Assembly (NCBI GenBank): GCA_000733355.1
Contig: JNVV01000020.1
Span: 404,035 to 468,034 of the forward strand
Source: Falciphora oryzae
Taxonomy: Eukaryota > Ascomycota > Sordariomycetes > Magnaporthales > Magnaporthaceae
Reading direction: 5' to 3'
Length of the DNA: 64,000 bases
Under the pieces are notes generated by a model that was not told where the DNA came from, did not search any database, and saw only the letters and a program-made list of their open reading frames with translations. Of this stretch, positions 10,739 through 19,315 are shown in pieces. The position numbers and the translations under genes were made by a program. The stretch's first letter is position 1; every line of letters starts with the position of its first letter.

Positions 10739-12364
10739 ATGGCCAACAATCATGACCACGAGGAGGAGGTGCCCGGCACCGTCCGCCTCGTCGACATCAA
10801 CGGGTCCGGCGAGGGGGCGCACGACAAGTCCAATGGCGAGATCGTCCTCGTGCCCCGGCCGAGCGCCGACCCCAACGACCCGCTGAACTGGTCCGACAGC
10901 CGCAAGCTGCTCACGGTCAGCATGGCGTACCTCTACATCCTCGGCACCGGCATCGCCACGTCGCTACAGTACTCGGTCCTGGCCGACATCACGGCCGACA
11001 CGGGCATCTCGACGGCCAACCTGGTCCAGGGCACGGGCATCATGTTCCTCTTCTTCGGCTGGGCCTGCCTGATATGGCAGCCCATCGCGCTGACCTACGG
11101 CCGTCGCGGCGTCTACCTCGTCACCATGCTGCTCACGGTCGCCATGATGGAGTGGACGGCCCGGTCGTCGACGGCGTCGGACTGGTTCGCGCACCGCATC
11201 CTGATCGGCATCATCGTCTCGCCCATCGAGTCGCTGTGCGAGGTCACCGTCTTCGACATGTACTTTGCCCACAACCGCGGCACCTACATGGGCCTGTACG
11301 TCTTCATCCTGTTCGGCTCCAACTTCCTGGCGCCCCTCATCGCGGGCTGGTTCAACGACGCCTACGGCTGGCGCTGGACCATGCACCTGGGCAGCATCGT
11401 GTGCGCCGTCTGCTTCGTCGTCATGTTCCTCTTCATGGAGGAGACCATCTACTTCCGCTCCGACGACTACACCTCGTCCGACCAGAGCTCCGTCGTCGAC
11501 GTCGCCAACGAGAAGGACCCCAACGCCACAAAGGCCGCCGAGGTGGCCCCCACCGCCGCCACCGGCTCGACCTCGCCCCCCAACATCAACGCCGGCCTGG
11601 GCAAGTACACCTTCTTCAAGGCCCTCCCCGGCCGCCCCGGCAACGTCGACATGCTCAAGATGGCCTACCGCCCCGTCCTCATGATCTTCAGGCTCCCCAC
11701 CGTCGCCTGGTCCGGCTTCCTGTACGGCATCAACCTGTCGTGGTACATGGTCCTCAACGGCACCGTCAGCCCCGTCCTGTCAGGCAACCCGTACAACTTC
11801 TCCGCCGCCCTCGTCGGCTCCGTCTACGCGGGGCCCATCATCGGCGCCGCCTGCGCCTCGCTGTGGTCCGGCAACGCCGCCGACTGGCTCGCCCTCAAGC
11901 TGGCCTGGCGCAACGGCGGCGTGCGCGAGCCCGAGCACCGCCTGTGGGTCCTGCTGCTGGCCTCCATCGTCTCGTCCGCCGGCCTCATCACCTGGGGCGT
12001 GGGCGCCTACCACGGCGTGCACTGGGTCGGCCTCGTCTTCGGCCTGGGCATGCTCACCTTCGGCGTCGTCACGGGCGGCTCCATCGCCGTCAGCTACAAC
12101 GTCGACTGCTTCAAGGAGATCGCCGGCGAGACCACCGTGTCCGTCATGCTGATCCGCAACACCATCGGCTTCGGCTTCAGCTACGCCATCACCCCCTGGT
12201 GGACCACGCAGGGACTGCAGAACTGCTTCATCACGGCCGCCATGATCTCCATCGGCTGCACCCTGACCTTCTTCATCATGACCGTCTACGGCAAGCGGAT
12301 CCGCAGGTGGTCCATCCCTGCCTACAAGGCGTTCATGGCCAGCACCGTCGTGGCCCAGGAGTAA
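10739..12364 (+). CDS. MFS transporter, DHA1/HOL1-like drug:H+ antiporter type
   Basis: Single-exon gene of 541 residues, ATG in good context (acaacATGGCC). An acidic cytosolic N-terminus ends in the DPNDPLNW signature (44-51) seen just before helix 1 in fungal DHA1/HOL1-type transporters. Helix 1 is near 58-80. The loop-2/3 motif appears as TYGRRGVY (119-126). The first half ends in MEETIYFR (233-240), the family's PEETxxR-like element. A long hydrophilic central loop (about 241-315) precedes the second six helices, which include an RNTIGFGFSYAI segment. The family exports drugs or metabolites or imports small cations at the plasma membrane; the substrate here cannot be read from sequence. 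Codon use is extremely C-ending, suggesting strong expression. The gene lies 1.7 kb from a secreted-peptide precursor, which could reflect a shared pathway or chance. Confidence 0.93.
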   Translation: MANNHDHEEEVPGTVRLVDINGSGEGAHDKSNGEIVLVPRPSADPNDPLNWSDSRKLLTVSMAYLYILGTGIATSLQYSVLADITADTGISTANLVQGTGIMFLFFGWACLIWQPIALTYGRRGVYLVTMLLTVAMMEWTARSSTASDWFAHRILIGIIVSPIESLCEVTVFDMYFAHNRGTYMGLYVFILFGSNFLAPLIAGWFNDAYGWRWTMHLGSIVCAVCFVVMFLFMEETIYFRSDDYTSSDQSSVVDVANEKDPNATKAAEVAPTAATGSTSPPNINAGLGKYTFFKALPGRPGNVDMLKMAYRPVLMIFRLPTVAWSGFLYGINLSWYMVLNGTVSPVLSGNPYNFSAALVGSVYAGPIIGAACASLWSGNAADWLALKLAWRNGGVREPEHRLWVLLLASIVSSAGLITWGVGAYHGVHWVGLVFGLGMLTFGVVTGGSIAVSYNVDCFKEIAGETTVSVMLIRNTIGFGFSYAITPWWTTQGLQNCFITAAMISIGCTLTFFIMTVYGKRIRRWSIPAYKAFMASTVVAQE

Positions 12365-14084
12365 TAAACGGAATAAGCTGCCGGTTACTGGCGCTGTGTT
12401 GGGAGCAAAAAAAAAAAAAAGGCACTATTGTGTTCTAGACGGGTTAGTTAGCATTTAGACTGAAGCTGGGAATAAATCCTAGACTTTTCTATGTAATAAG
12501 CTTGATTGTATTCTTCACCGACATGGGATGACCTGCATGCGTGACTCCGGGAGCTGCAAAGCCAAAACAAGATGGAACGAATATCTCATGACAGGTTTGG
12601 CAGCGGGCCCGGGAGCAGGGTCAGACCCGGCACGAGCTTCGAGACATTTGGACGTGTGGCACACCGAGTAAACGCCGGCGCTGGTGCCGGTGTAGGTTAG
12701 CCCTGGATTTCTGTCGCTACTAGCACGCCGGCCCGCGTGATCACTAGTGTCGGTCGTAGGGTAGCAAGTGGCGGCATGCTTTTACTACGTGCAAGGATCT
12801 AAATGGACCGAAAACCGGGTGGCTTGCCTTGGCGGGTGGAACTGGGTTAGAGACTGACTCCGGGAACTGCAGTCCGATAGTGCCAATGTCACCAGGTCCT
12901 GCCGGCATGGACAGGGGGGTCCGCACTCGGAGCAATGCACTGAATAAGGTTTCGCTTCCCGGAGCGTCGCCCGCACCCCCCGCCGAGGCCGCTAGCAGCG
13001 ACGGCACCCCACACGGCCGACTGCCCTTTCTTGTAGTCTCGGTGCTTCAGACCGGGGAAAATAGCCCGGGCAGTGGGAATTCATTGGTCGCAGGTGGCTA
13101 GAGGTCGCTGCCGGTAATTATCGTGTGCGGAAAGGCCGTGTTATTTTTATCGGCTGAGAGAAGATGGTCGGCGCGAGTTAGGCCACGCGCGGGATCCCGC
13201 GAGGCATCGAAGGTGTTTTCTGGGAGACTGGGGCGGGATGAAGGAATGTGGAAGATGAGGTGGAAGCGGACAAAGAACAGCACAAGTCGGCTCAGGGGTG
13301 ACCCCTGAAACCCTAACCCGTGCCCTGGGCACAGAGATATAACAACCCTGGGGCATGTCATCACATCACGCAAGTGGTTAAATGATATATAGGGAGCAGA
13401 AACTAGATGTACGCAAAAAAAAATGTGAAAACAGTAACGAGAAAACGAGAAAAACTATCGCGCGCTGAAAAAGGCGCAAGCATGAGCCAAGAGGCACACC
13501 CAACCCCAAAGAAAATAGCAAAGATAAGAAAGCACGCACGCTAGAAGTGATAAGAGGTAAAAGGAACCAGAAACGAAACCAAAGCAAAACAGAAAAAGAG
13601 GAAAAGAGGAAAAAAAAGAGGGAAAAAAAGAAGAAACCGACCAAAAACCAAAAAGCAGAACGAGAAGCAGAAAGAAAAAGAAAAACAAAGCAGAAAGTTG
13701 AAGAAAAAAAAAACCAGAGCCAGAAGCAGAATAAAAAGCAAACCAAAAAGCAGACCAAAAAGAGGGAAGAAAAAAAGCAGAGGAATGAAAAACAGCAAAG
13801 AAGACAAAAACAGGAAGACAGAGCAAAAGCAGAAAAAACAGAACGAAAAGAAATAGAGAAAAAAATTCCGTGCTCACAGCTCGCCCCGACTTCTGGCTTC
13901 AAGCTCGGCGGCAGCAGTCCTCCTAGATTGCGGAGCCGCACTTCTTGCCGCGCGCGCAAACTGCCGAAGATCTGGAGCACGTGTCACACCAGGCCGTCCC
14001 TTTAAGACAGTATTCGGGTCCGGCCGGTATCGGGCTTGGGCCGAGCTCCTCCGACCAACCCCCTCGACGATCCCCACGCTTCCA
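12365..14084. other. Intergenic stretch with an A-run and a long purine-rich tract
   Basis: Holds A14 at 12407-12420 in the 3' region of the MFS gene and no supported gene. From about 13410 to 13865 the plus strand is almost entirely purine plus a few C. The open frames there (Lys/Glu/Gln-rich on plus, Phe-rich on minus) are products of composition. Confidence 0.6.
13410..13865. repeat. ~450-nt strand-asymmetric purine-rich low-complexity tract
   Basis: The plus strand is dominated by A with G, in loose repeats of aaaaagcagaac/aaccaaaaagcag-type units and long gaa/aaa runs. T is nearly absent over several hundred bases. The tract lies about 220 bp beyond the stop codon of the peptide-precursor gene (minus strand), so it would be transcribed as a pyrimidine-rich 3' extension if transcription runs on. 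Confidence 0.85.
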
Positions 14085-14771
14085 CTAGCAAGGAAGCTCC
14101 GGGGTGCAGGCCTTGCGCCCCCTCCAGGTCGGGCCACGAGGCTCCCGGGTCTCGAGCTCAGCGGCCTCGGCCTCCTCGGCGGCGGCAACGTCCCTGCCAA
14201 TCAGCCTGACGGGTCGCACGCCCCCCTTGACGGGGATGTAGGAAGCGGCGATGTCGGCCGGGCCCAGCTTGTGCACCCGGCGGGTCTGGAGCTCGGGCTC
14301 CTCGTCGGCGGCTACCACGGCCCTCTTTACCGGCCTGCCGCCGGTGTTGCGGGTCAGAGCGGCGAGGTCCGCCTGGCTCATCTTGGGCATGGTCTTGACC
14401 AGCCGGCGGGCCTGGAGCTGGGGCTCCTCCTCGGCCTCCTCGGCCACGTCCCTCTTGGGCAGGATGGGGGCGCCGGTCCTGGGGAGGAAAGGACCGAGCC
14501 CTGGCCGGGTCATCTTGGGCATGGTCTTGACCAGCCGACGCGCCTGGAGCTCGGGCTCCTCGTCGACGGCCACGCCGCGCTTGCCCCGGCCCATCTTGGA
14601 CTGCTTGAACCCGGAGTCCGGGTACACGGCGGGGCCGATGCCGTAGAAGATCTTGCGGGCCTGGAGCTGCTGCTCGCCGGACAGCGGCTGGTCCAGGGGC
14701 GCGGCGGCGACCTGGGTCGCGACGGCCACGGCCAGGAGGGCCAAGCCGGCCGCGTTGGCGGAGAAGTGCAT
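14085..14771 (-). CDS. Secreted Kex2-processed repeat protein (peptide precursor)
   Basis: Intronless, 228 residues, starting at the ATG that opens a clear signal peptide (residues 1-24, hydrophobic core AGLALLAVAVATQVAAA). The rest is built of five imperfect 39-45-residue repeats. Each has a conserved LQAR(R/K) or LETRE element (36-40, 75-79, 119-123, 161-165, 206-210), a basic core, and a K-R or similar site (64-65, 106-107, 149-150; IGR at 191-193). An acidic Ala/Glu/Asp spacer then leads to the next repeat. Cores two and three share LVKTMPKM, while the others differ. The last ends in a two-cysteine tail (CTPELPC). Dibasic sites followed by acidic-Ala spacers are what Golgi Kex2 and dipeptidyl-aminopeptidase trimming use in fungal peptide precursors, so several distinct secreted peptides are expected. 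It lacks the Trp-Cys...Cys-Trp repeats of alpha-type pheromones. A minus-strand secreted protein lies 750 bp upstream. Confidence 0.82.
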   Translation of the reverse strand: MHFSANAAGLALLAVAVATQVAAAPLDQPLSGEQQLQARKIFYGIGPAVYPDSGFKQSKMGRGKRGVAVDEEPELQARRLVKTMPKMTRPGLGPFLPRTGAPILPKRDVAEEAEEEPQLQARRLVKTMPKMSQADLAALTRNTGGRPVKRAVVAADEEPELQTRRVHKLGPADIAASYIPVKGGVRPVRLIGRDVAAAEEAEAAELETREPRGPTWRGRKACTPELPC

Positions 14772-15520
14772 TCTCGAAGACGAAAAAAAGAAACTGACAA
14801 AGGAAACGACAAAAGGAAAAAAAGGGAAATGAGAGGAGACACCGGAGGATGGCGGTGGGGAGAGAAGAAGCGCCAAGAGAAACGATGGCCACAGTCCGCA
14901 TTTATGTCGGTTCGTCTTCTGATGAATCTCGGCAAGAGTATCCCCATTGCGGCTCTGAACAAGATTAAACAAGCTTTTCTATTTTAAACCCGTCCAGGTT
15001 AAAAAAACTGGGGACATTTGTCTCTGGCCCTGGCCAAGTACCATCGACTGTGGGGGTTGGCAGGCTTTGACGGGGCTCCGTTGTTTTTAGAACGTGGCGA
15101 CTCGCAACAACCCGTTCGACTGCCGAGAGTAGGGCATTTGAGCAAGCGTACCCTGACCTAAAGCTTGAGGCCTTCAATGCGCGGGAGTTCGACCACTGGA
15201 AGAGGCGGCAGGGCCAGGTGGATACGCGGATAGATTGAAGCGGCGGTAATCAACCACAAAGGGACAGGCGTCTTCGGCAACGACAAAACACGGAAAAGAA
15301 TAATAATCGCACGCAGACCACACAGGCCGCCCAGCGTTGCAAATCCCCTCTCCTCTTCCCCAGCTTCCAGCCGATGGGTCCCAGCACCGACTCCAGCGTT
15401 CCGTTTTGCATCCTCGCCCACCCCCGCAGTGAGCTAGTTCATGCGCCTCCTCCACACAACCCAGCACCCCCATCACCAGCACAACCGGGACCGTCAAAAA
15501 GGTCCTCCCCACACACGCCT
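14772..15520. promoter_or_regulatory. Upstream region of the peptide-precursor gene
   Basis: A 749-bp spacer between two minus-strand genes. The first ~60 bp above the ATG are pyrimidine-rich on the coding strand, a usual fungal leader. The frames in 15158-15421 have no domain and appear to be chance. No specific regulatory site is recognisable. Confidence 0.4.
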
Positions 15521-16221
15521 TCAAGGCCGCACAGGGATCACGCAGCGCGTAATCTTCCAGTCTTCGCGCCAGCGGCATCTTTTCGGGACGTGGATGATCA
15601 AGGTGTGGTACTTGACCCAGATGTACTCGTGCTTTGCGGCGTACCGATACCCATAAGGGACCATGCAGGCGTTGCCGGGGTATATGTAGACCGGGTACGG
15701 CAGTCCGGGTACGACGACCTCTTGCCAGTAGTTGGGGCCCGACCACGTGCAGGCGAGCGACACGCGCGCCTCGGCAAAGTCCTTGCCCCAGAGCACGGCC
15801 TCCTGCGATTCGGCGGACTGGCTGTCGACGGGAAAGTCGATCCTAAAGTGCTCGCTGTTTTCGCCCGTTTGCTGCCGGTTAGCAAAACCCCCTCGTCCTG
15901 GGCTCTCCTGATCCCGGGTGGCCCCGTTTCGCGTCGAGTGAAAGCGCGCGGCCGGGCTTACCATGAAGTCCAGTGATGAGAATCCTCCCAGACACATGGC
16001 CCCTTGAGGTAGGTACGGTCGTAGTCGTACCCGTAAGAACCCCGCACTGGCTGCCCCAGCTTTTTCAGCTCCGTGTGGTTGAAGTCATGCCCGGGCCTCT
16101 CCGTGACGGTGTGCCGTATACCCCACGACACGGTCGGGTCGGGAGGCAGCGTCCCATCCGCAGGGACGCCGGCCGCCCCCAACACGTGCCAGGCCGCGAC
16201 GGCAACGTTGAGGATGCGCAT
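15521..16221 (-). CDS. Small secreted six-cysteine protein (effector-like), two exons
   Basis: Modelled as join of 16221-15962 and 15854-15521: 594 nt, 197 residues. The 107-nt intron has a textbook GTAAGC donor, a TGCTAAC branch point and a CAG acceptor, and the phases agree. The N-terminus (MRILNVAVAAWHVLGAAGVP) is a plausible signal peptide. The mature protein is rich in Tyr and Trp, has one N-glycosylation sequon (Asn48-His-Thr) and six cysteines (76, 87, 122, 150, 180, 191), enough for three disulphides. The C-terminal part alternates aromatic and hydrophobic residues (YIYPGNAC, EYIWVKYHTLII), suggesting a compact beta-rich fold. I do not recognise the family, and it lacks the paired HxxHC motifs of UstYa-type enzymes. 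Size, cysteines and a neighbouring transposon fit a candidate effector, which is inference. Upstream space before the Harbinger end is only 209 bp. Confidence 0.78.
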
Positions 16222-16430
16222 TCTGGCAACGCCGAGATCAATTTCCAGGATGACCGAGAAGGGAATGGCGACGAAAATGGCCGAGGAAAGTACTGAGCTT
16301 TTGGCTAATCAATTTCACATGACCGGCATTGTTGAGGCAGCGTTTTTTTTTTTTTTTTTTTTTTGTGCAGAATTACTTTTGCAATGACACAATGGGAGCC
16401 AGTGCCGGTGGCGTCCAAGGTTGTGTCATA
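16222..16430. promoter_or_regulatory. Remaining proximal promoter of the secreted-protein gene
   Basis: 209 bp between the start codon at 16221 (-) and the transposon terminal repeat at 16431. Contains T22 at 16343-16364 (A-run on the coding strand). Any element further upstream was displaced by the 2.9-kb transposon. Confidence 0.5.
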
Positions 16431-16448
16431 GGGGCCGTTCGATACTAT
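16431..16448 (+). repeat. Left terminal inverted repeat of the Harbinger element
   Basis: 18 bp, matching 19298-19315 inverted with one mismatch (position 6, C versus T). Confidence 0.9.
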
Positions 16449-16826
16449 TCCGATTTTTTTGTTTTTTCTATACTATTTTTGGAAACCGCTTGAAAACCGG
16501 TTTGCGGATCCGGGCCAGGGGTAAAAAAAAAAAAAAAAAAAGCCTAATAAATATAGCTTTTGACCCGCCAGAAGTACCTTTTTAATCAAGCCAACGAATC
16601 GCCTGGATGGAGGCCCTGTAAGCCACGTTTTACCCTTGATCAGGGAGGGCCTGGGAGGGTCAAAGAGGGACAGGGCCGGCCGGCCGGCCTGCGGGTAGAA
16701 AAGAGGGAGGGGACCCGGGTCAAGTCCAGTAGGGTGCACCAGGTTAACTCGTTCATTTTGACCGCAATTTTTGCCCGTTCAGTATACCAAATAGACCGTT
16801 CAACTCGTCTTTTATTGTTCTATCCA

Positions 16827-18071
16827 ATGGATACCTCCCTCGTTACCTCCCGGGCGTTGCTCCGGCGCAGAGCCCGCCAGATCTTCCTCCTTTATATGCA
16901 GGCCATCACGACTACTTGTATCTTCGGGACCCTCAGGGGCGTAGGCGGAGGCCTACGGACCGTGCATACGGCGATCTTTTCCGGTGACGCCCTTCTCCAA
17001 TACTGGCAAAGACCCGAGGCCGCCCCGGCCTTCCGGGAGCTTTTCCGGGTCAACCAAAGCACTTTTCTGGGCCTCTGCGACTGGCTGATCACGAATACGA
17101 GCCTCACGGGGTCAAAACTCGTCTCTTTGCGCGAGAAAGTGGCCTGTTTCCTATACATCTGTGGGCATGGAGTCTCCCTCCGAGTCGCGGCCCACCTTTT
17201 TGGCCGCAGCCCGGCGACAACGCACCGGTATTTCCACGAGGTACTGCAAGCCATGATCGTCCTCAACGCCGCGTTTGTGACGTTGCCGGAGGTATCCGAC
17301 GTCTGGTGGCCCGATTCCAGGCGTCAGGAGGTCCGAGAGGCTTTTGCTGGGTGCCTGGGAGCTGTCGACGGGACCCTGATCAACGCCAGAGTCAGTGCAG
17401 AGGAGGAAGTTGCTTGGAGGAGTCGCAAGGGACCTACTGCACAGAACGTTCTGGCGGCCGTAGATCACGACGGGCGGTTTGTTTTCGTCATGGCAGGCGC
17501 TGAAGGCTCGATGCACGACTCCCTGTTACTCCGGAAGGCTCAACAGGCCGGATTCCGCATCCCAAAGGGTCATTTTTACCTTGGAGATGCCGGCTTTTTC
17601 CAGGGCACCGGGGTAATAACCCCCTTCATCGCGACGAGGCATCACCTCCAAAAACAAGGCCTTGTCCGGCCGGAGACCCCTGCCGAGCTTTTTAACCTGC
17701 ACCATGCAAAAATGCGTGTAGTTATTGAAAGGACCTTCGGTGATCTCAAAGGCCGCTGGAAGGTTATCAAGGGCACACCTCCCAACTACGATATCCGCTC
17801 ACAAGTTGATATCGTATTGGCCGTTACGGCCCTGCATAACTTCATTTTGAAAAGGGAATCCAGGGCATCTTCAGGATCCAATCCTGGCTCCGAACAAGCC
17901 AAAATTGAGAGAGGAAATGCACTTCAAAGGGCCCACGTTGAAAGGGAGGCTGTTAGGCGAGGGCGGGAGATGGGCACAACGCAAGCGTCTTGGGACCAGT
18001 ACCGGGCCTCGATAGCCGATAGGTTGTGGGTCGACTATCAGGCTTACAAGGCTCGTAAGGAGGTGGCATAA
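16827..18071 (+). CDS. PIF/Harbinger transposase (DDE superfamily, HARBI1-like)
   Basis: 414 codons from the first in-frame ATG; the frame is open further upstream but only from a TTG. An N-terminal helix-turn-helix-like segment lies at about 101-140. The catalytic core shows GAVDGTLI (Asp181), the GSMHDS signature (227-232), YLGDAGF (Asp254) and VIERTFGDLKGRW (Glu301), the three acidic residues of the Harbinger DDE nuclease. All are present and the frame has no stops, so the protein could be active. It would cut and paste the element at its terminal inverted repeats, normally together with the element's Myb/SANT-like partner, whose frame here (about 18120-19020) looks damaged. Codon use is G/C-rich without RIP bias. 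Confidence 0.93.
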   Translation: MDTSLVTSRALLRRRARQIFLLYMQAITTTCIFGTLRGVGGGLRTVHTAIFSGDALLQYWQRPEAAPAFRELFRVNQSTFLGLCDWLITNTSLTGSKLVSLREKVACFLYICGHGVSLRVAAHLFGRSPATTHRYFHEVLQAMIVLNAAFVTLPEVSDVWWPDSRRQEVREAFAGCLGAVDGTLINARVSAEEEVAWRSRKGPTAQNVLAAVDHDGRFVFVMAGAEGSMHDSLLLRKAQQAGFRIPKGHFYLGDAGFFQGTGVITPFIATRHHLQKQGLVRPETPAELFNLHHAKMRVVIERTFGDLKGRWKVIKGTPPNYDIRSQVDIVLAVTALHNFILKRESRASSGSNPGSEQAKIERGNALQRAHVEREAVRRGREMGTTQASWDQYRASIADRLWVDYQAYKARKEVA

Positions 18072-18119
18072 CGTGCGTTCAACTCGTTTCGATGAGGGGA
18101 ATCGGGAGGAGGTTATGGC

Positions 18120-19020
18120 TTATTGATCGGGGCATTTGTTCAAAAGGGAGGCCAGCCGAAAACGGCGACGTGGCAGTGGTCCTTGTGGTAGAATCCGACA
18201 GGTCCAGCATAGCGAAAAATGATCAGTTCCATACACTAAAGGTACCATTCGATTGCAATTCACTATCACCTCCCTGTCCTCGACGTCGCTCAACCACCAA
18301 TAAGCCATCCCTTCGTCCTTTTTGAAGGTCCTAATCAACTTCCGCTTGATCTCGCCCGATAAATCGTCCCAAAGGTACTTCCGCAGCTCCTTTGCGGCTT
18401 GTATCCGGGGCTTGTGCCTTAACCAACGCCTACAAAGCGTCCGACCGACTAGGGAAGACCTCAAGCTCGAAGGGGTTGAGCCCCAGTCAGATCCAGATCC
18501 GGCCAGGGTTAACGTTTGTGCACCTCCAGAAGGCGATTTCCGACGTGGAATTGGACCTCCGCTACCGTAAGGTGCCCGGCCCTACCAAAGGGCCGTCTTT
18601 CGCGGTCTTCCCTGGCCTGTAGGCGTTGGGCGGCCGTCGCGATCTGTTCCCCTGCCGGCCGGCCTCCGCGAGGGCCTCGAAAAAGGCCAGAAGCCGATCA
18701 GCGGTCCAGTCTGTTCGTCTGCGGGCCTCCTGGGAGGCCTGGGAGCCTTCCACGGAGGTCCCCTGGGTCGTTTGCGAGGCTGCGGCAAAGGAGGGTGCCG
18801 TGGAAGGTGCAGGAGAAAGCGGAGGGGACGACTCCGGGGCCTCCGGGGCGTCAAAGGGGTCGTAAAAGTCGGAAAAATCGCCGGCTTCCTGGTCCTTGAG
18901 ATACTCGTTCTGCACCTGGATCTGGCCTGCTAGAGGCTTCCCCTTATATACTGCAAGAATCTCTGCTTCTAGGCTCTCGAACGAGCCTATCGCTGGCCCC
19001 AGGGACCCTCTGGATCCTCC
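18120..19020 (-). pseudogene. Second Harbinger protein (Myb/SANT-like), frame apparently broken
   Basis: Minus-strand coding character runs from about 19020 to 18120, convergent with the transposase (48 bp between stops). The N-terminal part reads ... VQNEYLKDQEAGDFSDFY, then a Ser/Pro/Ala-rich acidic linker, then RRRTDWTADRLLAFFEAL, a SANT-like helix start typical of the element's DNA-binding partner. Near 18640 the good frame shifts by one base (continuing as EQIATAAQRLQARE). It meets stops before a last good block, KELRKYLWDDLSGEIKRKL ... WWLSDVEDRE (about 18410-18240). Either unrecognised introns or a frameshift plus nonsense changes explain this; no ATG is visible for the first block. 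The transposase could rely on another copy's partner protein. Confidence 0.6.
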
Positions 19021-19297
19021 AGAACGTTAGGCTATTCCGGCCTGCTTTGACCCTGGATCCCGACTTTGCACGGATCGTTGTTATTTTTGGGAATAGCTCC
19101 TATTCTGAACGTCTGAGCCCTTTGCTTTTTATAGATGGACGTTCCCTGTCTGCCCTAGATGGGAACCCACAGAAAATCAGGCCCAAATATACATGAACGG
19201 GCACAGGGCGACCCCGGGCGTTGTCTCCACGTCGAGAATTAAGCTTAAACCAGGGGGAAAACCCGACCGGGGGATCAAAAAACCAAAAAAAAAACCT

Positions 19298-19315
19298 ATA
19301 GTATCGAACAGCCCC
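19298..19315 (-). repeat. Right terminal inverted repeat of the Harbinger element
   Basis: 18 bp, inverse of 16431-16448 with one mismatch. It is followed by atgg and preceded by a T-rich (minus strand) subterminal stretch. Confidence 0.9.

Larger units (their letters stand above)
16431..19315 (+). mobile_element. Complete PIF/Harbinger DNA transposon, 2,885 bp
   Basis: Bounded by 18-bp terminal inverted repeats differing at one base: ggggccgttcgatactat at 16431-16448 and the complement of ggggctgttcgatactat at 19298-19315. T-rich subterminal sequence is found at both ends. It carries a PIF/Harbinger-type DDE transposase on the plus strand and a second convergent frame on the minus strand, the usual two-gene layout of the superfamily. 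The flanks read ATA on the left and ATG on the right, so a perfect 3-bp target duplication is not visible. The open transposase, well-matched ends and absence of RIP-type damage suggest a young insertion. Two relatives of this sequence occur as decayed pieces at 33257-34234 and about 52205-52557. Confidence 0.9.

Noticed and set aside
13378..14005. Lys/Glu-rich (plus) and Phe-rich (minus) open frames
   Set aside because: Both are translations of the purine-rich low-complexity tract.
14085..14771. Alpha-type mating pheromone or dikaritin precursor
   Set aside because: Cores lack the repeated Trp-Cys...Cys-Trp pheromone sequence, are not identical as dikaritin cores are, and no UstYa-type enzyme is recognisable nearby.
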